Shown here piece by piece: positions 34,095 through 45,879 of a stretch of 64,000 bases of DNA. Within the stretch, counting starts at the first letter, position 1; each line of letters starts with the position of its first letter. Source of the stretch: Ceratothoa steindachneri (Eukaryota; Arthropoda; Malacostraca; Isopoda; Cymothoidae); NCBI GenBank assembly GCA_963969495.1, contig OZ018330.1, forward strand, positions 47,048,394 through 47,112,393, in the 5' to 3' direction. The notes beneath the pieces are model-generated. The model was not told where the DNA came from. It saw only the letters and a program-made list of their open reading frames with translations, and searched no databases. Made by a program: the position numbers and the translations under genes.

Positions 34095-34440
34095 ATTATG
34101 GGGTTGGAAAAGGCCAAGCTATAAAATTCCTCGATCTACAGATTCCTCTCAAAACTCATGTTTTTTTTAGTCGTGTGTGAGTCTAGTCGTGAGCAACTCT
34201 ACATCTGATATGTCGGTCATTTGGTCCACGTTCGGCTTTTTTATTGTTTTTGTAATAACATTGTGACTATTCGGCGAATTCTAACGAAATTTGAACCCTT
34301 ATGTTGTTATACATTTTCTTTCGAATGATATAATTGCCAAAGTCCTCCCAAGGTTAGCCAGGGAATTATTGAAAATTTTGAACTTCGTAAGGTCATAAAT
34401 CAGAATTAGTGAGAACACGCGACCTTTTGGTCAGCAGACA
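34095..34440 (+). repeat. Dispersed TCGCGTGC repeat family, copy 3
   Basis: Begins with the GGAAAAGGCCAAGCTATAAA block (~34108), then TTTTAGTCGTGTGTGAGTCT, AATAACATTGTGACTATTCG, TAACGAAATTTGAACCC, CGAATGATATAATTGCCAAA and CGTAAGGTCATAAATCAGAA. It ends near CGCGACCTTTTGGTCAGCAG at ~34417. This is the longest copy and defines the family end. Confidence 0.75.
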
Positions 34441-34904
34441 TTGTTAAAGTAGTGTTTTCTATTTTCGTTTAGGTATGATACAATATGTAATTTCTACGTT
34501 TCTGTTTCAGATTATCAAAATATTGTTCATAATTTTTGGTATTCGCCCCTATGTTCTCCTATCTAAAGATCACATTAGATATGTTTTATTCTATAATTCA
34601 TAAAACGACAAAATCTCTTCAGTGTAATTATGCGTGGTTCCCAAATCCATGGTCGCAACCCAAATACTGGCCGCAAGAGTGCTTCTGTGGATCGTGGGAT
34701 ATCTAAAAAAATAAAAATAAATTAATATATAAAAGAGAGAGAGAGAGATATTAAAAGTAAAAATAGTTAAAACATAACTATTGACATCTTACTTTGGAAA
34801 TATAAATCGTCATTCAAACTGGGACACGAAAGTACTTGTGAATAATAAAGTAAGATAAATTATAGGAGAAAAAACATATAGGAGTATGATCAGGTCCAAT
34901 AATT

Positions 34905-35740
34905 GTACGAGGGGTGATCAAAAGGTACTAACAGTCAGACTCGTAGCAAAGATACCATAAGTGATGGGATGGAGTTAAGCACGGTGCATCGAATGTTGCC
35001 TGTTGTGATAGGTTGAACTTGTTGCCGCTTGGTTTGGTTACATTATTTAGTTACGCTGTGCGACTGCGTCATTATTGGTTTCACCCCCTAACCAAATACA
35101 TAGATTTCTGGAAAGAATGTTACTAAAGTGTTTTTTCACTAGGTGGAAACTCGGGAAAAAAAACAATGTAGATCAGAGGGGAATTATTGCAAGTTTTTCC
35201 CGGTGTACTCCATCACTGGAAACTCTTTACCAGTGGATTCGAGCTTATGTACCCGAAAAAACTCATCTGGAAGATGATTATGGGTCTCAACGCTCCCAAA
35301 CATCTGTGATGAAGCAACAACTGGTCCGAGCTTAGGCAATCATTGGAGAAGATTCAACTGTACTCTTCGATTCTTATCTTTGGAGCTTGGTGTCAATTAT
35401 GGAAGTGCACATGACATCATTCATGAACACTTAGGAATCAGGAAGAAGTATACTCCATGGATACCCAATTTGCTAACAAAAGAGCAAACAGGTGCAGATT
35501 TGTATTCTCTGGTTGGCTAAATTCGAACCAAATGCTCCAAAATGGTTCTCAGTATTGCTCCTGGAGATGAGTGTTACATTTCTTTCTTCACCACCAGAGA
35601 CAGACAGACAGGGGATCACAGGAGACAGACAGGAGATCACACTTATTTCTCCCACCCACCCTCTTCACCTGACCTTGATCCCTGTGATTGTTGGTTATTT
35701 ACAAAGAGAAATGATGGGAACGATGGCCCAGCGCAAACAA
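34905..35740 (+). pseudogene. Mariner transposase relic (internally deleted)
   Basis: The left end, ACGAGGGGTGATCAAAAGGT (~34907), looks like the terminal repeat of irritans-type mariners. In shifting frames the sequence shows LGVNYGSAHDIIHEHLGIRK (~35385-35445) and the following WIPNLLTKEQT, the second DNA-binding helix region of mariner transposases. APGDECYISFF (~35559-35592) has the first catalytic Asp. It then passes almost directly to HPPSSPDLDPCDCWLF (~35657-35704), the motif around the third catalytic residue. The segment between them with the second Asp (HDNARPH-type) is replaced by a short duplicated stretch, GACAGACAGG-like, at ~35598-35635. Non-functional. Confidence 0.75.
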
Positions 35741-35743
35741 TAA

Positions 35744-37450
35744 TTGGCGTATAAATTTGATTTTCTGAAATACGAATTCACACATCTGAGAGATAGATTA
35801 CGGAATGCTCGCCCTCATTGTGATCTGTCTCTGCATTTCTTTGCCAATGAATCAATGAAGGCCAACAAACTGAAACTTTACTTGTGTTCAGTTCATCCAC
35901 AGTTTATTGAAAGGATTTTGAAAAAAGGGTAAAACGAACGGATTGATGCTCCTTCATGCTCAGCATTTTCGTTGGAGAAATCTTCTTTGATTTCCTTTAA
36001 AGTGGCATGGAATATTGCACGATCCAAAAAGTCTCACAACATTAAAGAGGAACTGGTGAAACTAGCAGCATCACTATGGTGAAAACTACTTGTAGGCAGA
36101 TGTAATTAAGAAAATTGAAGCTGTACCACTTTCTACTGACAACATCAAACGTCGATTTGATCTGATGTCATTAGATATTTTGGATCAATTAATTGTGGCA
36201 CTGACAAAACAGGTAATTTTTTAATTGCAGAGCGATGACTCTGTGGACATTGCTGGCGAACATCAACTTGTGTTTTTTTGTGAGTTAGAGAAGAGATGAC
36301 AGAATTCTGGCAAAATTTCTGTTTCGTAATACCCTGCAAACAACCACCATAGCAGAAGATATTTTTGTTATGCTCGACAGTTTTTTCAAGAACTATAACA
36401 TAGACCGGTTGAACTGTTCGCCTGTGTATCCTGATAGAATGCAATCAATGATGGGAAGTCGAGTAGGTTTTGTCACTCGGGTTAAAAGAGAAAATCTTGA
36501 TGTCATAGAAAATCACTGGTTCGTACATCGGGAAAAATGTGCCTCTCTACGTCTTCAGCCTGAAATCCATGTTGTGCTGAATGCTGTTAACCAAATTTTG
36601 AATTTTATAAAGGTCACAGCTTTAAACTCGCCCATTTTCAGTGAAATATGTGAAGAGATGGGACCACATCCCAAGGAGTTACTTTTTCACTCTGATATTG
36701 TTGGCTGTCTTGAGGCGGCATCCTTGTACGGGTTATTTAACTTAAAATCTAAATGGAAGATTTTCTTCAAGAGCAGAAGCACAAGCTGGCCTACTGTATC
36801 AGAGATGCTGCTTGGGTTGCAAAGCAAGCATATTTAGGCAACATTTTCAAACACTTGAATGAATTGAACTCAGACATGCAAGGCCGAAATCACTCTATGG
36901 TAGACATCAGTGAAAAAAATACATCATTTAAGAAAAAACTTGCCCTTTAGAGAGAGGAATTAGCTACCGGATAAACGGTTGCTTTTATAGAGCTGAGTGA
37001 AGTGCTGGAATATTAATCAAAAATAGAGCTTGGTGACATTAAATTGTTTTCTCTGGTTCATTTGCAGAAGCTTTAGAAGGAAATGGATAAATATCTGCCA
37101 GAAAATGTTGATATATGGCAACACAGCTGGGTCAGGAATGTGTTTGGTGTGAATGTTAGTGATGTTGGAGAAGATATCTCAGGAATTCAAAAGGAAATTC
37201 TAGATCTCCAGAAAAATCAGGTGCAGAAGCAAAGTTTTGAAGGTCTGTCATACACTGAATTTTGGGCCTAACTGAAGAATAAGCCTATTTATTCTGATTC
37301 ATGAGACTCAAAAAGATCTTATTCCATTTCCCACCATATACCTATGTTAACAAGGATTTTCAGCTCCTGTGACGATCTAGATTCAAGCAAAGCACCATCT
37401 GGATCCTCAACATGATCTGTGTTGTTCTTAATTCCTCAACATGAAGCCAA
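35744..37450 (+). pseudogene. ZBED5/FAM200-like hAT transposase relic
   Basis: Reading frames at 35744-35932, 36370-36837, 36753-36950 and 37083-37271 follow the order of the hAT-derived ZBED5/SCAND3/FAM200 proteins. The N-terminal BED-type zinc finger (KYEFTHLRDRLRNARPHC, then ANESMKANKLKLYL and VHPQF) has lost its second Cys (Ser) and one His (Tyr). The middle region GEDIF-like FVMLDSFFKNY, MGSRVGFVTRVKREN, WFVHREKCASLRL, NFIKVTALNSPIFSEICEEM and LFHSDIVGCLEAA matches the transposase core. AYLGNIFKHLNELNSDMQGR follows, then EFWA and, past a stop, LIPFPTIYLC and LDPQHDL in the dimerisation region near 37320-37420. Several frameshifts and stops are present. It was a DNA transposase, now dead. 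It directly follows the mariner relic. Confidence 0.82.
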
Positions 37451-37990
37451 ATCAGAGAAACTTGTTCATAATATGAAGTTACATCACGGTATTCACTAAA
37501 ATACTTTTTTCAAATTTTAAATAAAGTCTACTTGAAGAGCCTCCAAAGGTTTATTTTCTTTCCTTGCTTTTTGCGTCAATAAATTACACTAGTATGAAAG
37601 CGTGCCTTTAATATCCTTCAATCAACAGAAATATATAAAAATATATTGTTTATTAAATAAGGGTGAATGTCCGTAAAATATTTTGGCTAAAACTATCTGC
37701 AAAAACACGGAAGAAATTATTATATTTATCAGCAGTCAATAGTAGCTGAATAGTTAAAAGGGTTCATTCATGAAACAGTATTATAGTTGGCAATCAAAAG
37801 TTTGTTTATCTTTGCTTTCGTATGAAGGTTTTCCTCCAATTTTATTTCATCAATATTATATTATATCTATTAATTAGTAACTTATAGCAAAATTTAGTAA
37901 ACTTTATTTAATTGGATAAAACTAAAATAATACTAAAATATTTCTTCTCTGAGGGTCACTAGGCCAAAATCAATTTGTGTTTTGGGTCAC
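37451..37990. other. No recognisable feature
   Basis: AT-rich spacer between two transposon relics; no motifs. Confidence 0.5.
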
Positions 37991-37999
37991 GATGACAAA

Positions 38000-38990
38000 A
38001 GTTTTGAAACATTGACTTATGTGGAGGATGCAGTAAATTAAAAAAGTTGCTGGAGGTGGTTTTCCCGTTTCTGAATTGTGGACTTCAGTCTAAAAGACTG
38101 ACCCCAAAAAAGCCGTTCAAAAGTACTTGATTACGAAGAGTTGAAAGCTGTTGTCACAGTAAATCATGCTACAACTTCTAGGGAGCAGGCAGAACAAGTT
38201 AACATAACTCATACAACTGTCCAAAGTCAACTGAAAAGTAATGGAAAGGTTCCAGTGATTGGAAAATGTGTCCCGCACGTTCTTTCAAGGGCGAATCTGA
38301 AAGAGCGTGTTGCCTGTTGTGACTCATTGCTGTCAGGGTACCTTGAGGCACTTTTTGCTACTGGTAATTTGAAATGGATCCTTTAAACGCTGCCGTTCGG
38401 GCATCAGTTGAGCAAGCAGAATTTCTCACCCACCGAGAAGACCACTTCATCCCAAAACGATCATGTTTAGTGTATGGTGGGATATTAAGGGATTGTACAT
38501 AACGAACAGTTAGACAACAATCAACCAATTAATTGTAATCTCTACTGCAATCAACTTCGTCGTATGAAAACGGATTTGAAGCAAAGGCGAGCCTCCTTAT
38601 TTAACAGAGGGGATGGCATCATCTTTTAAGATAATGCCCGTCCTCACACACCTCAAAAATCTCTTGTAGGAGCTTAGTTGGAAAATATTGCTTCATCTTC
38701 CATATTCTCCTGACCTTATCCCTTGTGAGTATTACTTGATTAGGGAATTACAGAACCATTTAGATGGTCTTTGGTTGACATAAAAAAGGTTAAAACCAGT
38801 TCGATTCATATTTTGCATCAAACCTTGAAGAATTTTACAAGTGTGGCATTTATAAGATTGTTCACAGATGGAATGGGGCTCTAAAAAGCAATGGAGGTTA
38901 TGTTTAAGCTTAAATATTTCCATAGTCATATTTTTTTTAATTTTAAATATTTACCCTAAAAATCGGGCATTACTTCCGTTCCAACCTGAT
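38000..38990 (+). pseudogene. Mariner transposase relic
   Basis: Degenerate plus-strand transposase. ORF 38141-38386 carries SREQAEQVNITHTTVQSQL (helix-turn-helix) and LKSNGKVPVIGKCVPHVLS. Later frames give REDHFIPKRSCLVYGGILRD (~38438-38497; mariner VMLCVWWD region), and LPYSPDLIPCEYYLI at ~38698-38742 matches the region of the third catalytic residue, here Glu where mariners usually have Asp. A trailing RILQVWHL...WGSKKQW part matches the C-terminus. The right end is near 38990. The first and second catalytic residues cannot be read with certainty. Confidence 0.7.
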
Positions 38991-39199
38991 ATATACTCCT
39001 GAAACATGTAATTATAGTTCCAAAATAAGAGGAAGAACTACAGAATGAAAACCAACAAACAACCTATGACCCACTTAAGTCCAATCCGAGAAAGACCCAA
39101 ATCTTTGTCAAAGCAATCTATATCACTTAAGTAACCAGATGATTTACCATACATATAAAGGAAACTGAATTAACTGCCATATCTACATGTGTATAAACA

Positions 39200-39385
39200 A
39201 GTTTTGCTGACCAAAGTCGCGTGCTCTCACTTATTCTGATTTATGACCTTACGACCTTCCAAACTTTCAATAATAACCGGACTAACCTTGGGATTACCTT
39301 GGTAATTATATCATTCGAAATAAAATGTAAAACAAAATAATGGTTTCAAATTTCGTTAGAATCGGCCGAATAGTTATGGTGACCA
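39200..39385 (-). repeat. Dispersed TCGCGTGC repeat family, copy 4 (inverted)
   Basis: The reverse complement matches 34265-34440: AATTTCGTTAGAATCGGCCG, CATTCGAAATAAAATG, GATTTATGACCTTACGACCT and GCTGACCAAAGTCGCGTGCT. The last block defines the repeat's outer edge. Confidence 0.75.
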
Positions 39386-41371
39386 CTGAGTTTTGCTTAG
39401 CCAAATTTATCATTAACAAAACATAGATAAACAAACACTTCAAATTGCCGAAACCATTGATACAAACTAGCCTGGCCTGAATATTAAAATTATTGAAGCT
39501 TAACAAAACAAGAGTCTGTATTAGGCCAATACCGACGATCCCTGTGTGAATTTTTGTTTGATGTGAAAAACGACGAAGACGACTCGAAAGTTATGGAAAG
39601 CATGGGAACTGAAAATGTATGAAGCTTAAACAGTTCAAATGGCCAAAACTGGAGGCTATAACCATCCTTAGTCCAACCTTAACTCTCTTTTGTTTTCCTT
39701 ATGTTGTAAGAGGTTAAGATCTGCCTCGTGATCAACGAACCATTTTTTACTAATTCCTGCCAAATATTGATCTGAGCTTCCTTAAGAAATCATGACGACA
39801 AATTACCAGGTTTTGAGGTCCTCGACCGTTCCTATGTTATGTTACGAGCTACTTGGAGGACATCTCCCAGGACCAATTGAAATTTCATTTCTCTACCACA
39901 TTCAACGTTCCCCTGAATATCGTCAAAGAGAACGTCACCCTCGATCCAATTAGTAATCGTTATTGAGGGCCCAAAGCCATTCTTCTGTCATTTTCTTAAT
40001 AACATCTGCACATAAGCAGCTTTGGAAACGACAAGAGACACTCAGAGCTCAGTTCATTACGGCTCCATTGAATTTAGTAGGTGGTCTCCACAATCTCATA
40101 CGCTACAGCTCGCTCTAGTGACCTCGCCAAATAATCCTGTTAAGTGCCTTAACAGCAAAGTAACTATAGCATAGTTAGATGAGACAAGAAGCCCGCCTTG
40201 AACTTTCATACTTAGGAAACATACATTTGCATATAATTAGATAGAGAGATCAATAGATTAAACAGGGGAACAATTTTAATCCCATTTTGTGGTGACTTAG
40301 ATTTTTCTGCCAATTTTAATTCGTATTTCCATGCTGATTTCAAATATACAATCCATTTTTACCTACATGCTATAGTTATTCTGTAATTTCTATTTTCTCG
40401 TTTCCCCGAAAACTGCCCTCAGGACGAACAGAGAGGGTGCTTGTAGAAAGAAAATACTTCACAGTACATAGTAGTAAAATAGTAATAAGTGTTATTGTGC
40501 AAAATACTGACATTATTGTTTCTTTTTGATGTGGTATTTTTACTCCTATTGTGTAATTCAAGTTTCTTCTTATACGCAATAAAATGTTTGTGCAAAAAAA
40601 CCTGCTTCACTATAAATAACGCAAAAGGATGATTCAAAATTACTTCAGGGCATGATGAGGGGCATGATAAAATTAATATTATTGTATAATATTAGTTATT
40701 GATATTACAAAAAGTCTTTAGCTTTTAGAGAGAATTTGATTTCAGATTTGAATTCAGTATGCTCGAATTAGATAGGAAAATGTACTTTTGTCAATTGACC
40801 AAATACATTGTTCCCCAGTGTAATAGATACGAATTAAACGCTTAGCAGTTCACAAAGTTAAAAAAAATTTTGTATCCAACTCTTTCATCTGCTGACAAAA
40901 TTCTGTAGTTCGCTTTTCCAAAATCTCAATAATATTACAACAGAAATCGTGTCATGTAAGCAGCAAAACTAAGACACTGCTGGAAAAAACTGCCTTTTCT
41001 TAAATATTTCTTTAAAATAAATTGTTAAGGAATTTGTAATACGATCAGAATAATTTTTTGCTTGACGTCATACGTTGCTGGTGTCACCCACTTTCAAGAT
41101 AGGTTAGGAAAAATGTATGTCCTCCCAGTGGTCGTAAAAGTAGCAAATAAATAACCAGTGTTGGAAGGTGACCTGTCCTTCTTAGGTTAGCATTAGTAGA
41201 CCCACTTAAAAACATGTCAAATCCTCCTACTCTCATGAAGTTAGTTAATTGCTCCTTTTAAGTAATATGCTATTGGTAAAATACTTGAAGATGAGCTCTA
41301 CGTACTCTCGTATAAACTTGTATAAAACACTTGTATACTTAGATCAGAGAGACATTCTGAGCAAATCTTGT
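39386..41371. other. No recognisable feature
   Basis: About 2 kb of AT-rich DNA. ORFs 40376-40579 and 40419-40637 are overlapping minus frames without motifs. Confidence 0.5.
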
Positions 41372-41815
41372 ATTTTAAATAAAGCTAAAAGTCATACAGC
41401 TCCCTTTGCTCCCCACCACTGCGTCGTACAGGGTCCCATCAAAGATAGACAAGCAGACACTCCAAGTGCTGTCACCATTTAGGGCCACACGCTCTTTTAC
41501 TACGATCGAACCTCTTGCAAGAATCATCATTCAACCACTGTGTTTCAAACTACCAGGCAGTCCTTTCTCACCAAGAACGATTCCGTTGCGTTGCCTGCCT
41601 GATCAAATTGACTGCGTGCCTCATCTACCGAATGAGGATCATTGGCGCCATAGTCATAGTTACAAGGCCAGAACGGAGCACCACAACAATCCAGGACCAA
41701 TGGATGGGCACCACTGCCTTAGGGAAACGATCTAGAACTATTAACGAATGCCAGACACACCAAGGTTTGCAAAACGTCTGGTACTCATCTGCCTTTATCA
41801 TGGGCCATTGTTATT
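41372..41815. other. Unassigned GC-moderate segment with overlapping ORFs
   Basis: ORFs 41406-41735 (109 codons) and 41515-41817 (100 codons) overlap on the plus strand in a block that is more GC-rich than its surroundings. Neither translation contains a motif I recognise. A decayed retroelement is possible, but so is chance. Confidence 0.3.
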
Positions 41816-42004
41816 AATTTATTTTTCTCTTATCCTCATCTATCATAGATACTTCGGCGTTGCCCGGGATAAAAAGGCCTGTCGCAAATAAATACAGATG
41901 TATATTGTTTTAAATTCTTACATTGGGGCACAAAAATATCTTCACTTGCTTATTATTATTATTTGCGGGCTAAAGGTAGATTCAGGAGAGTTGCACTCTT
42001 TCCC

Positions 42005-42075
42005 TACCATATGATATCACATAATATAATAAAATATCATATAATTTCATATCATATAATATCATATAACATACT
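42005..42075. repeat. ATCATATAAT short tandem repeat
   Basis: Degenerate AT-only repeats of about 10-15 bp (ATATCATATAATATC type). Confidence 0.7.
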
Positions 42076-42960
42076 TACAATGAGTAAATGTTTGAGTGCA
42101 CGCCCCCGCCAGTTTTACGCGCACGCGTGAATGACCTTTAGTTATGAACGAAAAACCTTGTGGCTGCGGGAAGAGGTCGAGCGCATGATAGATACAGATT
42201 GTAACTCATTTTTAGCTGTTGTTGAAAATGGAATAGACATTTTTTTAAATATTTCCCCATTCGACAATAAAAAGAAATATATGAAAGGAGTTGTTTAAAG
42301 AAACTGCCCTAAACGGAGAAAATGATGGAAATTTTAGTATTTCTATTCAAAATATGAAAAGAAATTGGAGTATGCTGGTCAGAAAGTTTTATAAGGAAGG
42401 TTTGCAAAGGAAGAAGTGGAAATGTAGGAATTAAATGTGTGTGAATGATAATTTAGCCACACAAAGTGACCTCTTGCGAATTTAGAAACCGGACAGGCAC
42501 GCGGGTTTCCAATACCTACCCTTATTATGCCCATAGTTTGGCGATAGGGAAGCAAATTATTAAAATAATGCATAAATACCCCAAATAAACTTTCCTTTGA
42601 AAATGAAAGAGGAGGGGGAAAAGAAGAATAGAGAAAAAATTAATAAACAACAACTGAAAAGGTCTAAGAATATTAGGCCCTCCCTTGACAGTCGTGAAGT
42701 TGTAACTGAAGCCATAAAAAGCACAAAGAGTATAATTGAAATTACACTAAGAGTAGAGCGACAGTAGCGCAAAATACCAGGGACTTCAGAGAACCTAAGA
42801 CACCTGGATTTTTTCCTAAAGTTTAAAATAAAACACTAACGAGGGCGTCTCCTGCAGAATGTTACTAAGGAAAGACACGTAAAGAAAGGGGTGAAGTTAG
42901 AGAGTGAACATGTATGGGAGATGTATATCTGCATACCCTCTTGTAAGCATTTGCTCTTGT
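42076..42960. other. No recognisable feature
   Basis: No coding signature. ORFs 42379-42573 and 42560-42772 are unsupported. Confidence 0.4.
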
Positions 42961-42974
42961 TGGGCAAACTGAGG

Positions 42975-43060
42975 GTTTTTTGTTGTTGTTTTTAGTGCCC
43001 ATCTGGCGACCGCTTACAAGTGCATTAGTCACCGCAATTATCTTACAGACTAATTCTAGG
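42975..43060 (+). repeat. Short dispersed repeat (TCTGGCG type), copy 1
   Basis: TTTTTAGTGCCCATCTGGCG and CTTACAAGTGCATTAGTCAC align with 54899-54960 (TTTTTTAGTGTCCTTCTGGC and onward) over ~65 bp at about 75 percent identity. A-rich, AAC-rich sequence follows both. Confidence 0.6.
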
Positions 43061-43199
43061 CTAGATTAAGGAACAAACATACAAAGTACACAACAAAAAG
43101 CAACAAACCTAAATCAACCAAACACAAAACCAAGGAAAGATAAGTAAACCACAACACAACAAAATAGGAAGCAAAAAAGCAAGAGGAAGAGGAAGAAGA

Positions 43200-43665
43200 A
43201 GACAGCATACTCGCGCGTCGGGCGTATTCCCCCAGCGTGGAATCATGCGACCAACAACAAAGAGAGTCAAATAAAGTGGAGGAGGCCAGCTTCTTCCAAA
43301 AAGTCAGAGTTCACACTCCCGCTTCTGTGTGCACGAACTCGTCCCGAGTCCAAGGGACGTCGCTCATGCGTGTACTTGGACAGATAAGGTGCGCGAAGAT
43401 CACCCGGACTGGGACATTCAGCAAGTGCAGGGCAAACTGCAGGTGTGGGGGAGTCGGGCACCTGAAAAAGTTAGGCACATTGTGATTGCAAATTGCACGG
43501 GCAACCTGATTGTAGATGGCGTGCGAAGCGTCATCACGAATAAAACAGTTTCCAAAATGATTTTAAGCTCTGTGCCAGATTACCGGGGCAGAACTCTCAA
43601 AATGCCCCCTTTTCCTTTCCTCAAAAGGAAAAAAGAAAAGTTTGTTTTTAAATTGGGCTAAATTT
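43200..43665 (+). other. Unassigned ORFs in a GC-rich island
   Basis: Two plus frames, 43237-43485 (82 codons) and 43329-43661 (110 codons), overlap with a minus frame in a segment of higher GC content. No motif was recognised. The 110-codon product (VWGSRAPEKVRHIVIANCTG) is plausible as protein but unsupported by homology that I can see. Confidence 0.3.
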
Positions 43666-43669
43666 TATA

Positions 43670-45000
43670 AACATGAGTGAATAAAAATAATCCACTTCAC
43701 GGTTTTTCGCTCACAACTCTCAAATTTTGCCATTTCTTGGACTGGAATTTGACTCGAGTAATTTTGTATTGCCTCATTTCTAATGACCGATTAAGTTTGA
43801 CTGTAAAAAATAATATTTTTCAAAATTGATTAACATTAACACAAAATCGGTTTGGGATATTCGCAAAGCCAGTACAAAAGAAGCCCATATAATCATATTT
43901 TCTTCTCTACACTTCTTTTATCATTCGTTGTGGAAGTTTAAACCATAAAGAGAATGGCTGTCAAACTTCGAATACATTGAACATTATTTAAAAAAATTTA
44001 ATTGGCTACTAACTGCACGTCAAAATAATAAAACATGATCAAAATTTCCTTATATAAACCTTTTTTTAATGTAATTAATTAAGTTTTAAACATAAAACTA
44101 ATATTATCACTGGTTTATCAAAAAAGAGAGAAAGTTTAAACTATTCTTTTACAAACTATTTTTTCAACAACGACTTATATTATGTATTGTTTGTGTCTTT
44201 ACTAGTTAAGTGTCAGTTTTAAGTTAATATTACTAGTTTAAACTGTCTTGTGTTTGGGGACTCACTGCCTTCCATGATCGCTTTGTATTTTTTGTACTGA
44301 CCACCATTAACGTGTTTATTCTATTGGCCTATCTGAAATTTCTGTTGCTATTTATTAAGCGCACAAAACAATGTTTTATGAGTCATTAGTGTTTGGAAGT
44401 AGCATTTTCGAGGCATAAAGCATTTTTTGGCCATTTTAATGACGTCATAAGCCTCAGGGAAAAAAAGTTTCATTGCAGCGATTTAAGAAATAAATATTAC
44501 CAACATTGATGCTAATCTACGACGAACAAGGATAAGGGTAGTTGGTTATTTAAATATGCCTAGTTTTAATCTATCAATTTACAAAATGTTGAAAAGGCTA
44601 TGCCATAGAATAGGTTTCTTGTTTGGTTCCTGTCTTAGAATTCCCCCCCTTTTTGTTCTATTTTAAGAGTGCTAAGAGTGTCTAGTATATATTGATATCT
44701 AAATATCTTAACAAACACAGCCGTTCCGAAACACGTAAAGATATAAGAGAAACGAACAATAATCCCAAAATAAACTTATATTTTAACTTTAACCATTGAA
44801 TATACAACATCTAAACATTTACTACAGCAATACTCTGAATATTATCATAAACAAGAATTAATTAAATTAGTTTACCCCTCAAAAGTTGGTTAATTTCTTT
44901 GCACACAACAATAATATAAGATTTAGGCTTACGGACTCTAATGGAATTTAAAGGCCTCAGAAATGTTATTGACTCACGACGCGTGCCGTCTGGACAGATG
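43670..45000. other. No recognisable feature
   Basis: AT-rich spacer with no ORF above 60 codons. Confidence 0.5.
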
Positions 45001-45119
45001 TAGATAGGCAAGATCACACGGTCGTTTTGGCGAGACTAGCAGCTGAGGGGTCCACACGGTATTCCGGAGGGGGGGCGGTTCTTCAAGGATGAGAACAATT
45101 ACGATGCTTTATGCAACAC

Positions 45120-45700
45120 CTAGGTAGTCGTGGTCTCTCTGGCGAGAGGGTGTTGAACTTGGTTACTAAATCAAGTTAACTTGGAGTGCGGTGTGACCAC
45201 CGATTAACGAGCTTGAGGGGGAGCTTTTCTCCTTCGTTACTTAATTCCTCATAGATGAGGGCTAACTCGGGGAGGGTCTTCTTGAAGGGCGAGAATAACG
45301 GAGGGTTTTTTTTTCTGGCGAGAATAAATTACTTAACGTTTGGTTTGGTAACTAGGAACTAGCTCGAGGATGAGCTACTTCTTAGTTCCAGTCTTCCTCA
45401 AGGGCGAGTATAATGGAGGGGGGTTTCTCTGACGAGAACAAGTTGAACTTGGTTCCTCACCAAGTTAACTTATGAGTTCGGTGTGGCCACCAAGTAACGG
45501 GCTTGAGGGGGAGCCTTTTCCTTCTTCTTTTCTTAATTCCTCAAGGACGAGGAATACCCCTGGTGTTTAAGGTGCACCAGGATATGAGGAGTCTCTCTGG
45601 CGAGAGTAAGTTGAACTTACAAAGTTAACTTATCGTTTGGTTTGATAACCAGGAACTAGCTCGAGGATGAGCTTCTTCTTAGCCCCTTAAGGTAGGTAGC
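45120..45700. repeat. GC-rich imperfect tandem repeats made of short hairpins
   Basis: Repeated blocks: TCTCTCTGGCGAGAG with GTTGAACTT (~45135, ~45425, ~45590; a shorter version at ~45310), CGGTGTG(A/G)CCACC (~45192, ~45480), GGAACTAGCTCGAGGATGAG (~45354, ~45650) and TTAATTCCTC (~45241, ~45533). Many are small palindromes: TTCCTC...GAGGAA, CCTGGTG...CACCAGG, AAGTTGAACTTGGT...ACCAAGTTAACTT. Organisation resembles the hairpin-rich LTR at 3641-4860 but the sequence is different. It may be the U3 of an LTR on the minus strand. Confidence 0.65.
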
Positions 45701-45879
45701 CCTGCCTCTCTTGCAGGGTACTTCTTGGTCTGGCGACCCAAGTAAACTACCTCTCCAGTCTCGGTAGTTCGGCTTGATCCGAAGACTTCGTCACCTAGAG
45801 ACTGACGTATACTACCTCGATTTTCCTCAGAGTTCCTCATTTATACCTCGTCACCCCACTGGGGGAGTGGTAATGGGGG

